A model generated the notes under the pieces. It did not search any database and was not told the DNA's origin. It saw only the letters and a program-made list of their open reading frames with translations. The position numbers and the translations under genes are program-made. Below, in pieces: positions 30,301 through 39,035 of a stretch of 64,000 bases of DNA; the stretch's first letter is position 1, and each line of letters begins with the position of its first letter. Source of the stretch: Methylosinus trichosporium OB3b (GTDB taxonomy: Bacteria > Pseudomonadota > Alphaproteobacteria > Rhizobiales > Beijerinckiaceae); NCBI RefSeq assembly GCF_002752655.1, contig NZ_CP023737.1, positions 558,001-622,000 on the forward strand. The letters run 5' to 3'.

Positions 30301-31152
30301 CTACTCTGCGCTCACATCCTCGATCTCGAAGCCGGCGCCGGGTCCCTGCGCGAGCCGCTCGGCGAGGAAAGCGCCGAGCACGCGCGCCTCCTGCTCGAGG
30401 GTGAAAGGCGGATTGACGACGACGAGCGAGGTGCGACGCAGCTTCTGATCCTCCGTCGTTCCGCCGACCGAAAGATCGAGCCGCAAAATCCTGTTCACGC
30501 CGCGCGCGCGCAGCCGCTCGACGAAGCTGCGCGACAGAGCGTCATCCTTGATCGGCAGCCACAGCGCATAAATCCCGGTCGGCCATTTGCGATAGGCGTC
30601 GAGAAAGCCTTGGAGCATGCGCTCGGCCTCGTCGCGCTGCTCGAAGGGCGGATCGACGAGCACGAGCCCGCGCCGCTCCTTGGGCGGAACGAAAGCCGAA
30701 AGGCCGAGATAGCCGTCGAGATGGATCGTCTTCACCCGCTTGTCGCGGGCGAAGCGCGACTGCAGAGCCGAGAAGGCGTCCCCGCGCAATTCGCAGAAGA
30801 TGGCGCGATCCTGCGCGCGCAGGAGACGCGTCGCGATCAGCGGCGAGCCGGGATAGAGCCGCGGCCGTCCTTCCGCGTCGCGCGCGCCGACGAGATCGAG
30901 ATAAGGCGCGAGCAATTCGCGCGTCGCGGCGTCGGCGGCGGAAAGATCTGCGAGCCGTCCGACGCCGAAGCGCCATTCGCCGGTGCGTTCGGCCTCGTCC
31001 GCGGAGAGATCATAGGCGCCCTCGCCCGCATGGGTGTCGATGATGCGGAACGGCGTCTCCTTGCGCGTGAGATAGAGGATCAGCCGCGCCAGCAGCGCGT
31101 GCTTGAACACATCGGCGAAATTGCCGGCGTGGAAGCCGTGGCGATAGTTCAT
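30301..31152 (-). CDS. rlmJ: 23S rRNA (adenine-N6) methyltransferase RlmJ
   Basis: The 283-residue protein matches RlmJ, which methylates A2030 of 23S rRNA. The N-terminus MNYRHGFHAGNFADVFKHAL, DTHAGEGAYDL (SAM-binding), and the catalytic VDPPFEQ (DPPF) block with RGLVLVDPP are diagnostic. It starts 4 bp after the RNase T2 stop, so the two genes are probably co-transcribed. Confidence 0.95.
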   Translation of the reverse strand: MNYRHGFHAGNFADVFKHALLARLILYLTRKETPFRIIDTHAGEGAYDLSADEAERTGEWRFGVGRLADLSAADAATRELLAPYLDLVGARDAEGRPRLYPGSPLIATRLLRAQDRAIFCELRGDAFSALQSRFARDKRVKTIHLDGYLGLSAFVPPKERRGLVLVDPPFEQRDEAERMLQGFLDAYRKWPTGIYALWLPIKDDALSRSFVERLRARGVNRILRLDLSVGGTTEDQKLRRTSLVVVNPPFTLEQEARVLGAFLAERLAQGPGAGFEIEDVSAE

Positions 31153-31156
31153 CGGC

Positions 31157-31858
31157 TCAGAGCGGCGGCGGGACCGCGATCTCGCCGGCGCGACAGGCCT
31201 GGCGCGCGACCTCGGGACAGGCGCGGAACTCGCGCAGATCGCGCGAGAAGCAGAGCCGCACCTCGGCGAGCGCGCCCTTGCGGCAGGTGACGGCGAGCAT
31301 GCCCGGGCGCAGCCGCGGATTGGCGGCGACGAAGGCCCGCTGTATGTCGAGCGGCGAGAAGGTCTGCGCGTCGGTCGGATGCGCGAAGGGCGCAGGGATC
31401 GTCACGCTTTCGCGCGCGCGCCGCACATCGGCGAAATAGTCGCTGGGACTGCGGCCGGAGCAGCGCCCATGCTTGCGCCATTCGTGACGCGCCAGCCCCT
31501 CGTCAGGAAACAGGCCTTCGGCATGGGCGAGCGCCATTCGCGACGGCGAGACCGGGCCGTCGCAATCGCTCGGAAAGCCGCGTTCATATTGCGGCCAGAG
31601 ACCATGCACGACGAAGCCCTTGCCGGCCCCCGGCGCGCATTGCGCACGCGCCCGCGCGCCGTCGTTCTCGCAGAAGCCCGGCGACCAGGAGAGGCTGAGA
31701 ACGTAGAAATCGAACTCGCCGATCGCCTTGGCGACGGGACCGAAAGGCGCCTCTGTGGGCTCTTTGCGCGCGAGCTCCGGCTCGGCCGAAAGTGGAGCCG
31801 GCGCGAGCGCGAAGAGGAGCGCGAGGACGGCGCAGGCTGCGGTTGATTTCGAGAACAT
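31157..31858 (-). CDS. Secreted ribonuclease T2
   Basis: A 233-residue exported RNase T2. After the signal peptide (cleavage near PLSA) the catalytic blocks are CAS I, FVVHGLWPQ (His85), and CAS II, HEWRKHGRC (His125, His130), with several paired cysteines. It should cleave single-stranded RNA in the periplasm or outside the cell through a 2',3'-cyclic intermediate. The ATG at 31858 precedes the signal peptide; a longer frame runs to 31921. It leads an apparent two-gene operon with rlmJ. Confidence 0.92.
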   Translation of the reverse strand: MFSKSTAACAVLALLFALAPAPLSAEPELARKEPTEAPFGPVAKAIGEFDFYVLSLSWSPGFCENDGARARAQCAPGAGKGFVVHGLWPQYERGFPSDCDGPVSPSRMALAHAEGLFPDEGLARHEWRKHGRCSGRSPSDYFADVRRARESVTIPAPFAHPTDAQTFSPLDIQRAFVAANPRLRPGMLAVTCRKGALAEVRLCFSRDLREFRACPEVARQACRAGEIAVPPPL

Positions 31859-32011
31859 GCGCCGCTCCGTACGCAAGGGTCTGGACGTGAATTGATGCGG
31901 TAAGCGAAGGCCGCGCGTCAAGACGCCCCGCGCCCTCTGGACGCGCTCCGTGACGACGATAGGATGGATTTGGAACCGGCGGCGCCGCAGCGTCGATGAT
32001 GGGAGACCGAC

Positions 32012-32434
32012 ATGAGCCAGGAATGGGAGTATCAGATCCGCCTCGATCTCTCGGACGAAGGCGCCGACCTCGTTCGGAACGATAGCTCGAACGAGGCGAT
32101 TCGTCCGCTCTTCGAGTTATTGGCGAAGCACGACGCCGCCCTGCACAATCAATTCGACGCTTTCGCCGGCTATGTCGCCGAGGCGGAGAGAGAGGGCGTC
32201 GAGAACTATCCGCTCTACAAATGGACCAAGGCGACGATCGAGAATCCGGAGAAGAAGGCCAAATATTGGCGCTCCTTCTCGCTCTATGTCGACGGCCGCG
32301 AGGTCTATCCCAAAGCCGCGGCGGATGCGCTCGAAGCCGATTTGTCGCCGCTCGTCGGCGGCCTCGTGACCAAGCTCGCCAAATATGATTCCAATCCGGC
32401 GAACAATCCGCAGCCGCCGGCGCATTTACGCTGA
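32012..32434 (+). CDS. Hypothetical soluble protein
   Basis: I do not recognise this 140-residue protein. It is acidic and looks soluble and alpha/beta, without signal peptide or membrane segment (MSQEWEYQIRLDLSDEGADL; KYWRSFSLYVDGREVYPKAA). Two short Tyr/Trp-rich segments are the most distinctive part. The ATG is well supported by GGGAGA. It is monocistronic or leads the DUF459 gene. Confidence 0.7.
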   Translation: MSQEWEYQIRLDLSDEGADLVRNDSSNEAIRPLFELLAKHDAALHNQFDAFAGYVAEAEREGVENYPLYKWTKATIENPEKKAKYWRSFSLYVDGREVYPKAAADALEADLSPLVGGLVTKLAKYDSNPANNPQPPAHLR

Positions 32435-32540
32435 AGGCGGCGGCTCACGGCCACCTCGACGTCCGTCGCGAGCTTCGCGCTGGGCGAGAGGTCGGCACTG
32501 TCCTTCACCCGGATCGAAAAGCGCGCGCTGGCGCGCTATA

Positions 32541-33860
32541 ATGCGACGCATGAGATCGCCCCTCAGCCTCTTCCTTCGCCGTCTCGGCCCGCTGCTCGCG
32601 CTCGCCGCGCTCGTCCTCGGCGCCGCCGAGCCTGCGCGCGCGCAGGACCCATTCGGGGATTTTCTGCAGGGCATATTCGGCGGCGGACAGGCTCCGCGGC
32701 AGGCGCGCCGCCCGCCGGCCGAGAGTCCGCGTATGCGGCGCCTCGTGCCACATCGCGAATATGGCGCGCCAGCCTATTGGCGCGGCCAGACGCGCTCGGC
32801 CAAGAAGGTCAAGCCGCAGGCGCCGACCGATCCGAACGCCCCGGTCTTCCAGGTCGCGGTGTTCGGCGACACGCTCGCCCAGCAGCTCGCCGATGGTCTC
32901 GACGAGGCCTATGCCGAGCGGCCCGAGGTGCGGATTCTTCATCGCGGCAAGGAGAGCTCCGGCCTCGTGCGCGACGATTTCTTCGACTGGCCGAAGGCCG
33001 TGCGCGAGATCGTGGCGGGCGGCGAGAAGATCGACCTCGCGGTGGTCATGATCGGCAGCAACGACCGCCAGACGCTGCATGAGGACGGGCAGAACTATGA
33101 ACCCCTGTCGCCGCCCTGGCGCCAGCGCTACGCCGCGCGCATCGACGCCATCCGCGCCGCCTTCCGGGAGAAGAACATCCCGCTCGTCTGGGTCGGCCTG
33201 CCGGTGACGAAGAACGAGCATTTCTCCGCCGACATGGCCAAGCTCAACGAGATTTATCGCGATCGCGCGACGCTGGACCGCGCCCCCTTCATCGACATTT
33301 GGGAAGCTTTCGCCGACGAGCGCAACCAGTATCAGGCCTTCGGTCCCGACATCAACGGCCGCATCGTGAAGCTGCGCGCCGGCGACGGCGTGCATTTCAC
33401 CGATGTCGGCGCGCGGAAGGTGGCGCATTTCGTCGAGGGCGAGGTGAAGCGCGCCATGGAGGCGGCCCACCAGCCTGCAGCGCCGCAGCCAGCGCCCGAG
33501 GCCGCCGCCCCGCCCGCCGGAGAAGCGGCACTGCCCATGGAAGAAGGGCCGCCAATGGCCGCCGAGCCCGTCCCGCAGATCGTCGCGCCGGGCGCGCCGG
33601 TCCCGGTCGCGGCGCCGACGCTGCCCGAGCGCCCGGCGATCGGCCCCGTGCAGCCGCTGACCGCGGCGGCGGCCGCCGACGGCGATCTGGCTCGGCGCAG
33701 CCGGCGCCCCGCCTCCCCTGCCGCCGATCCCCATGGCTCCGCCGCCCGCGCGCTCGTCGACCACATTTATGTCGAAGGCGGCGACCAGCCGACGCATCCC
33801 GGCCGCGCCGATGACTTCTCCTGGCCGAAGGGCGGGGCGAAGGCGACCGAGCCGAATTGA
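32541..33860 (+). CDS. SGNH/GDSL-like protein (DUF459)
   Basis: A 439-residue exported protein of the DUF459 group. A signal peptide (cleavage near ARA) is followed by a linker and an SGNH-hydrolase-like domain: VAVFGDTLAQQLADGLDE (the usual GDS serine is replaced by G-D-T), LAVVMIGSNDRQ (GxND block), LVWVGLPVTKNEHF and the C-terminal DGVHFTDVGARKVA (DxxH). Such proteins may act on envelope glycans. The C-terminal 110 residues are a Pro/Ala-rich low-complexity tail. Starts at 32541 and 32550 are both possible; neither has a strong ribosome-binding site. A family B repeat arm follows the stop. Confidence 0.82.
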   Translation: MRRMRSPLSLFLRRLGPLLALAALVLGAAEPARAQDPFGDFLQGIFGGGQAPRQARRPPAESPRMRRLVPHREYGAPAYWRGQTRSAKKVKPQAPTDPNAPVFQVAVFGDTLAQQLADGLDEAYAERPEVRILHRGKESSGLVRDDFFDWPKAVREIVAGGEKIDLAVVMIGSNDRQTLHEDGQNYEPLSPPWRQRYAARIDAIRAAFREKNIPLVWVGLPVTKNEHFSADMAKLNEIYRDRATLDRAPFIDIWEAFADERNQYQAFGPDINGRIVKLRAGDGVHFTDVGARKVAHFVEGEVKRAMEAAHQPAAPQPAPEAAAPPAGEAALPMEEGPPMAAEPVPQIVAPGAPVPVAAPTLPERPAIGPVQPLTAAAAADGDLARRSRRPASPAADPHGSAARALVDHIYVEGGDQPTHPGRADDFSWPKGGAKATEPN

Positions 33861-33874
33861 GGCGCGAGGCGTCC

Positions 33875-33904
33875 AAGAGCGAGCCTGAAGGCTCGCGGTC
33901 CAGG
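33875..33904. repeat. Family B palindromic repeat, single arm
   Basis: GAGCGAGCCTGAAGGCTCGC followed by GGTCCAGG matches one arm of the palindromes at 12481-12546 and 46990-47058. It lies 15 bp after the DUF459 stop and forms a 7-bp hairpin with a TGAA loop. A stretch resembling another Rhizobiales repeat (GGCGTCTCGAAGGACGAGG) continues to about 33950. Confidence 0.75.
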
Positions 33905-34145
33905 TAGGGAGGAGCCGCCGGAGGCGCGGCGTCTCGAAGGACGAGGTTGACGCGACTGTGGCCCTCCCCAAATCGATCGGCCAGTCTGTTACGACAATTT
34001 TCGTCGAATTGCCGGATCGACGTCAATCGGCGCTTTGATTTGCGCGAAAGGAAAGCCTCGATCGCGCCGGAAGCAGCGGAACGCCGGCCCCTGCCCCGCA
34101 TTTTTCTCTCGCTTCACCAACCTTTTGGTCGAAGGGAGAAAAATT

Positions 34146-34754
34146 ATGGCCATTTCTTTGCGCGCGGGGGCGGCGGCGATCGTTCTCGCGCTCGGCGGCG
34201 CGGGCTCCGCGCAGGCGTTCGACAATCCATTCGCCGCTCTGTTCGGCGGCGGCGCCGTCTCTCGCGCCTCCTATAGCGACGCGCATCTGTCCGGCGATTA
34301 CGGCTCCGGCACGCGCGCCGTCGTCGAGGATCCGACGCGCAGCCGGCCGGGAACCATCACCGTCGACACCCGCAACCGCTATCTCTATCTGTCGATGAAT
34401 GACGGACACGCCATTCGCTATGGCGTCGGCGTCGGTCGGCCGGGCTTCACCTGGCGCGGACACACCCATATCGGCCGCAAGGAGTCATGGCCGAATTGGA
34501 CGCCGCCCTCCGCCATGCTGCGGCGGAGGCCGGACCTGCCGCGCCATATGAGCGGCGGCGCCAACAACCCGCTCGGCGCGCGCGCCATGTATCTCTATTC
34601 GGGCAAGCGCGACACCATGTTCCGCATCCATGGCTCCAACGAGCCCTGGACGATCGGCCAGGGAGTCTCCTCGGGCTGCATTCGCATGATGAACGGCGAT
34701 GTCAGCGATCTCTACAATCGCGTGAAGGTCGGAACGACCGTCAACGTGCTGTGA
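34146..34754 (+). CDS. L,D-transpeptidase (YkuD domain)
   Basis: A 202-residue exported protein (signal peptide MAISLRAGAAAIVLALGGAG, cleavage after AQA). The YkuD domain begins at GTITVDTRNRYLYLSMNDGH and ends with the catalytic block HGSNEPWTIGQGVSSGCIRM, whose Cys is the nucleophile with His as base. It forms 3-3 crosslinks in peptidoglycan or attaches lipoproteins. GGGAG is well placed before the ATG at 34146; a longer frame to 34035 lacks such a site. A second family member lies at 56827-57390. Confidence 0.93.
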   Translation: MAISLRAGAAAIVLALGGAGSAQAFDNPFAALFGGGAVSRASYSDAHLSGDYGSGTRAVVEDPTRSRPGTITVDTRNRYLYLSMNDGHAIRYGVGVGRPGFTWRGHTHIGRKESWPNWTPPSAMLRRRPDLPRHMSGGANNPLGARAMYLYSGKRDTMFRIHGSNEPWTIGQGVSSGCIRMMNGDVSDLYNRVKVGTTVNVL

Positions 34755-34793
34755 GAGTGAAAAGCCGGGCGGCGGCGCGCCGCCGCCCGCGCC

Positions 34794-34988
34794 TCAAGTG
34801 GCGTAGCAGGTGAAATTATTCACCATCGACATTGCGAGTTGCAGGACCACCCATGCCCCGATGAGGATCCAGGCGAGGCGCGTCTGCTTTTGCCCATAGA
34901 GATAGGCGCCGCCCAGCGGCAGAGCCAGAAGCACGTAAGGGACGATCGAAGTTCCGATATAGTCGCAGTACCACGACGCGATCGACAT
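34794..34988 (-). CDS. Small two-helix membrane protein downstream of gltD
   Basis: A 64-residue protein with two membrane helices, about IGTSIVPYVLLALPLGGAYL and AWILIGAWVVLQLAMSMVNN, joined by a short basic loop (YGQKQTR). It has three cysteines (two near the N-terminus and one in FTCYAT). No family was recognised. It begins 8 bp after the gltD stop on the same strand and is therefore probably co-transcribed. GAGG lies upstream of the ATG at 34988. Confidence 0.7.
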   Translation of the reverse strand: MSIASWYCDYIGTSIVPYVLLALPLGGAYLYGQKQTRLAWILIGAWVVLQLAMSMVNNFTCYAT

Positions 34989-34996
34989 GTTGAAGC

Positions 34997-36415
34997 TTAC
35001 CTCGGTAGGTTGGTGTCGCCCATCAGAAAGGCGTCGACCGCGGCCGCGCATTGACGGCCCTCTCGGATCGCCCAGACGACGAGCGACTGTCCGCGCCGCA
35101 TGTCCCCGCACGCGAACACTTTGTCGCGCGACGATGTATAGGATTTGGTGTCCGCCGCGACATTGCCGCGCCCGTCCAGCGTGACTCCGAGCGCCTCCAG
35201 CAGCCCCTCGCGCACCGGCGACACGAAGCCCATGGCGAGCAGCACGAGATCGGCGGGAAGCGTGAACGAACTGCCGGGGACCGGCTGCATCCTGGCGTCG
35301 ACGCGCTCGCAGCGCAGGCCGGTCACAACGCCGTCGCGGCCGACGAACTCGCGCGTCATCACCGCGAAATCGCGGGCCGAGCCTTCGTCATGCGAGGAGG
35401 AGGTGCGCAGCTTCAGCGGCCAGTCGGGCCAGGTGACGAGCTTGTTCTCCTTCTCGGGCGGACGCGGCATGATCTCGAGCTGCGTCACCGAGAGAGCGCC
35501 CTGGCGCACCGAGGTGCCGATGCAGTCCGAGCCCGTGTCGCCGCCGCCGATGACGACGACATGCTTGCCCGAGGCGAGAATGGGCTCATTGGTCGTGAGC
35601 GACTCGCCGGCGACGCGGCGATTCTGCTGCGGCAGAAAATCCATCGCGAAATGCACGCCGCGCAGCTCGCGCCCGGGAACCGGCAGATCGCGCGGCTGCT
35701 CGGCGCCGCCGGCGAGCACCACCGCGTCATGTTTCGCGAGGAGCTCGTCCACCGAAAGATCGACGCCGACGTTCACGCCGTAATGGAAGACGGCGCCCTC
35801 GGCCTCCATCTGCACGACGCGGCGGTCAATCAGATGCTTCTCCATCTTGAAGTCGGGAATGCCGTAGCGCAGCAGGCCGCCGGCTTTCTCGTGCTTCTCG
35901 AAGACATGCGCCTCATGGCCGGCGCGCGCGAGCTGCTGCGCCGCGGCGAGGCCGGCCGGCCCCGAGCCGACGACGGCGATGCGCTTGCCGGTCTTGCGCT
36001 GCGGCGGCTCGGGCGTCACCCACCCCGCCTCGAAGCCGCGGTCGACGATGGCGCATTCGATGGTCTTGATCGTCACCGGCTGATCGATGAGATTGAGCGT
36101 GCAGGAGGCTTCGCAGGGCGCGGGGCAGACGCGGCCGGTGAATTCGGGGAAGTTGTTGGTCGAGTGCAGATTGGCGAGCGCCCGGCGCCAGTCGCCGTGA
36201 TAGACGAGATCGTTCCAGTCGGGGATCTGATTATTGACCGGGCAGCCGTTGTGGCAGAACGGAATGCCGCAATCCATGCAGCGCGCCGCCTGATTGCGCG
36301 TCGCCTCCTCCGAAAGCGCGATGACGAATTCGTCGTAATGGCGAATGCGATCGGCGGCCGGCTTATATTTTCGGTCCTGCCGGTCGATCTCGAGAAAGCC
36401 CGTCACCTTGCCCAT
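34997..36415 (-). CDS. gltD: Glutamate synthase small subunit
   Basis: The 472-residue NADPH-binding subunit that feeds electrons to GltB. The N-terminal iron-sulphur domain has [20 protein letters not shown] and CPAPCEASC; the FAD site is [20 protein letters not shown]; the NADPH site is [15 protein letters not shown]; the ending [21 protein letters not shown] is typical. The gene is 23 kb from gltB on the same strand, unlike the usual gltBD arrangement. It is followed by a small membrane protein gene. Confidence 0.96.
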   Translation of the reverse strand: MGKVTGFLEIDRQDRKYKPAADRIRHYDEFVIALSEEATRNQAARCMDCGIPFCHNGCPVNNQIPDWNDLVYHGDWRRALANLHSTNNFPEFTGRVCPAPCEASCTLNLIDQPVTIKTIECAIVDRGFEAGWVTPEPPQRKTGKRIAVVGSGPAGLAAAQQLARAGHEAHVFEKHEKAGGLLRYGIPDFKMEKHLIDRRVVQMEAEGAVFHYGVNVGVDLSVDELLAKHDAVVLAGGAEQPRDLPVPGRELRGVHFAMDFLPQQNRRVAGESLTTNEPILASGKHVVVIGGGDTGSDCIGTSVRQGALSVTQLEIMPRPPEKENKLVTWPDWPLKLRTSSSHDEGSARDFAVMTREFVGRDGVVTGLRCERVDARMQPVPGSSFTLPADLVLLAMGFVSPVREGLLEALGVTLDGRGNVAADTKSYTSSRDKVFACGDMRRGQSLVVWAIREGRQCAAAVDAFLMGDTNLPR

Positions 36416-36568
36416 GTCATCTCGCCCATATCGTCGCCAACCCTCCGGCCGAGGCCGCTCCCCCGCGGGCGTCGTCTCGCACCCGTTCCCGATGTCCGAT
36501 TCCTAACATGAAGACCGAGGGCGCACGATGGCAAATTCTGAGCACGCGAGCGCATCGCCCGCGCAGTC

Positions 36569-37459
36569 TCACTCCGCTGCGGCGGCCTTCGGCAGGACCT
36601 CGCGCGCATAGTCCTCGACCATCATGCGCGAGATGGCGCCCGGCGTGAAGTGATAGGGCCCGGCCTCGGCGACCGGCGTCACCTCGGCGCCCGTGCCGCA
36701 GATGAAGCATTCGCTGAAGCCCGGCAACTCCTCCGGCATGATGCGCCGCTCGACCACCTCTATGCCACGGCGGCGCGCGAGATCGATCACGGTGCGGCGG
36801 GTGATGCCGTCGAGGAAGCAGTCGGCGATCGGCGTGTGCAGCACGCCGTCCACGACGAAGAACACATTGGCGCCGGTGCATTCGGCGACGCGGCCCTGCC
36901 AGTCCAGCATCAGCGCGTCGGCATAGCCGCGCCGCTCGGCCCGATGCTTGGAGATGGTGCAGATCATGTAGAGGCCCGCCGCCTTGGCCAGCGACGGCGC
37001 GGTCTGCGGATCGGGCCGGCGATAATCGGCGATGTCGAGACGGATGCCCTTCATCTTGGTCTCGACGTCGAACATGCTCGGCCAGTCCCACACGGCGATG
37101 GCCACATGGATCGTCGAATTCTGCGCCGCGACCGCCATCATCTCGCTGCCGCGCCAAGCCACCGGCCGCACATAGCAGCTCGAGAATCCATTGGCGTCGA
37201 CGACGGCTTTCTTGGCCGCATCGAGTTCCGCCACCGAATAGGGAATCTCGAAGTCGAGAATCTGCGCCGAGCGGCGAAAGCGCTCGGAATGCTCGGTCGA
37301 TTTGAAGATGACGCCGCCATAGGCGCGCTCGCCCTCGAACACGCTGGAGCCGTAGTGCAGGCCGTGCGAGAGCACATGCAGCTTGGCGTCCCGCCAAGGG
37401 AGAAGCGCGCCATCGAACCAGATGTGGCCGTCGCGCTGATCGAAGGGCAAGACCGACAT
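36569..37459 (-). CDS. ilvE: Branched-chain amino acid aminotransferase
   Basis: A 296-residue fold-type IV aminotransferase interconverting branched-chain amino acids and their 2-oxo acids with glutamate. HYGSSVFEGERAY, the PLP lysine Lys159 in SLAKAAGLYM, RGYADALMLDWQG, and TGANVFFVVDGVLHTPI with FLDGITRRTVIDLA are all present. The ATG at 37459 has CGGAG. It is divergent from the petP/petR/envZ-like operon, an order conserved in Rhizobiales. Its upstream region has the palindrome GTCAATATAGCTGAC. Confidence 0.95.
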   Translation of the reverse strand: MSVLPFDQRDGHIWFDGALLPWRDAKLHVLSHGLHYGSSVFEGERAYGGVIFKSTEHSERFRRSAQILDFEIPYSVAELDAAKKAVVDANGFSSCYVRPVAWRGSEMMAVAAQNSTIHVAIAVWDWPSMFDVETKMKGIRLDIADYRRPDPQTAPSLAKAAGLYMICTISKHRAERRGYADALMLDWQGRVAECTGANVFFVVDGVLHTPIADCFLDGITRRTVIDLARRRGIEVVERRIMPEELPGFSECFICGTGAEVTPVAEAGPYHFTPGAISRMMVEDYAREVLPKAAAAE

Positions 37460-37528
37460 TGGAATCTCCGCTGGGCTGTCGCCTGACCGCCGCTCTGATC
37501 GTGACCACTAGCCACGCGTCAGAAATAT

Positions 37529-37543
37529 GTCAATATAGCTGAC
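37529..37543. promoter_or_regulatory. Candidate operator upstream of ilvE
   Basis: GTCAATATAGCTGAC lies 70 bp upstream of ilvE, followed by GTAT, inside a larger imperfect palindrome CGTCA...TGACG (37517-37544). It overlaps the -35 hexamer TTGACA on the minus strand. GTCA-N7-TGAC matches the site at 11771-11785 before gltB. The neighbouring MarR-type gene could bind here, but this is inference. Confidence 0.5.
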
Positions 37544-37584
37544 GTATGAGTCAGGCGATCGGATGCAAGGACGCCGCCCGTCGC

Positions 37585-37625
37585 CCTGAGGAGCCCGCGA
37601 AGCGGGCGTCCGGCGGCTCCTCAGG
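37585..37625. repeat. Palindromic repeat, family D
   Basis: CCTGAGGAGCC (37585-37595) is mirrored by GGCTCCTCAGG (37615-37625), with an inner GCCCGC/GCGGGC hairpin. It lies between the ilvE operator and the MarR gene. Elements of this type are common in Rhizobiales intergenic regions. Confidence 0.7.
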
Positions 37626-37698
37626 ACGAGGGCTCGGGGATTTGTCCTTTGCCGGATCTCCCGGAAAACTGTCTCCCTGATTTAGCGCGGACCTCGAT

Positions 37699-38256
37699 GT
37701 GAAGATGGCAGTCGAACGCAAGCTCGTCAGGGGAACGACGCCGCAGCCGGCGGCCAGCCGCGCCCAGGCGGAAGTCCAGAACGAGCCGATGGTCGATTTC
37801 ATCGAGCTGTTCTTCTTCGCCTATCGCGATTTCGTCGGCGACGCCGACCGCCTGCTCGAGAACTACGGCTTCGGCCGCGCGCATCACCGCGTGCTGCATT
37901 TCGTCAGCCGGCGCCCGGGCCTTCCCATCGCCGCTCTGCTCGATATTCTGAAGATCACCAAGCAGAGCCTCAACCGCGTGCTGAAGCAATTGCTCGACGC
38001 CGGCTTGGTGGAGGCGCGTCCCGGCGCCATCGACCGCCGCCAGCGGCTCTTGTTCGCGACGCCGAACGGCGTGCGGCTGGCGCAGGAGCTCGCGGCGCTG
38101 CAGTCTGAGCGCTTTCGCCGCGTGTTCGGCGAGCTGCCGCAAGGCGCGCAGGACACGGCGGCCGACTTCCTGCTCGCCATGGTGAACTCGGCCGACCGCG
38201 AGGGCGTGCGCGCCCATCTCTCGCCGCGGCGCCGGCGCCGAGACGACGCCGCATGA
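37699..38256 (+). CDS. MarR-family regulator (PetP-like)
   Basis: A 185-residue winged-helix regulator. The MarR fold shows as LIELFFFAYRDFVGDADRLL, YGFGRAHHRVLHFVSRRPGL, LDILKITKQSLNRVLKQLLD (recognition helix) and GLVEARPGAIDRRQRLLFAT (wing). It starts the operon with the response regulator and kinase, matching the petP-petR arrangement of Rhodobacter. The frame starts at GTG 37699; an ATG at 37705 is also possible. The target genes are unknown, but the operator-like palindrome upstream of ilvE lies in the shared intergenic region. Confidence 0.85.
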   Translation: MKMAVERKLVRGTTPQPAASRAQAEVQNEPMVDFIELFFFAYRDFVGDADRLLENYGFGRAHHRVLHFVSRRPGLPIAALLDILKITKQSLNRVLKQLLDAGLVEARPGAIDRRQRLLFATPNGVRLAQELAALQSERFRRVFGELPQGAQDTAADFLLAMVNSADREGVRAHLSPRRRRRDDAA

Positions 38257-39035
38257 GCCTCGCGGTCGCGGCCTCGCCGGAGGAGGATCGCGCCCGGCGC
38301 CATATTCTCGTCGTCGACGACGACAAGCGCATCCGCACCCTGCTCACGCGCTATCTCGCCGCCGAGGGCTATATCGTCAGCGCCGCCGCCGACGCCGAGC
38401 AGGCGACGGCGCTGCTCGGCGACATGGAGTTCGACCTCATCGTGCTCGATGTGATGATGCCGGGCGAGAGCGGCGTGCAATTCGCGCAGCGCCTGCGCCG
38501 GGACCCGGGGCAATCGCGCACGGCGCCGATCCTGATGCTGACCGCGCTCGGCGAGACGCGGGATCGCCTCGACGGGCTCGAGGCCGGCGTCGACGATTAT
38601 CTCGCCAAGCCCTTCGAGCCGCGCGAGCTGTCGCTGCGCATCGCCGCGATTCTGCGCCGCGCCAGCCGTCCGGCGCGCCTTTGCGGCGTGACGGCCGTCC
38701 GCTTCGGCGCTTTCGTCTTCGACCTCGAAAAGGGCCGATTGCTGGAGCATGACAAATTCGTCCATCTGACGACGCGCGAGAGCGAGATCTTGACGGCGCT
38801 CTCGCTCGAAGCCGGCGCGATCGTGCCACGACAAAGGTTGGCGCGGCGCGCGGTCGATGGCAAAGTCGAGTCCGCGGGCGAGCGAAGCGTCGATGTCGAG
38901 ATTGCGCGGCTGCGCCGCAAGATCGAGCGCGACGAGGACGGCCCGCGTCATCTGCAGACGATCCGCGGCCGGGGCTACCGGCTATGGGTCGACGAGATGA
39001 TCGGCGAGGACGAGGAAAACGGAAGCAAGCCATGA
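38253..39035 (+). CDS. petR: OmpR-family response regulator (PetR-like)
   Basis: A 260-residue response regulator. The receiver domain, about residues 17-135, has VDDDKR, the phospho-acceptor Asp in DLIVLDVMMPGESG, and the LAKPF lysine; the C-terminal winged helix ends in IRGRGYRLW. It overlaps the MarR-type gene by 4 bp and its stop overlaps the kinase start, so all three are coupled. PetR-type regulators are conserved in Rhizobiales next to this MarR gene and an EnvZ-like kinase; the symbol follows that gene order and is tentative. Confidence 0.87.
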   Translation: MSLAVAASPEEDRARRHILVVDDDKRIRTLLTRYLAAEGYIVSAAADAEQATALLGDMEFDLIVLDVMMPGESGVQFAQRLRRDPGQSRTAPILMLTALGETRDRLDGLEAGVDDYLAKPFEPRELSLRIAAILRRASRPARLCGVTAVRFGAFVFDLEKGRLLEHDKFVHLTTRESEILTALSLEAGAIVPRQRLARRAVDGKVESAGERSVDVEIARLRRKIERDEDGPRHLQTIRGRGYRLWVDEMIGEDEENGSKP

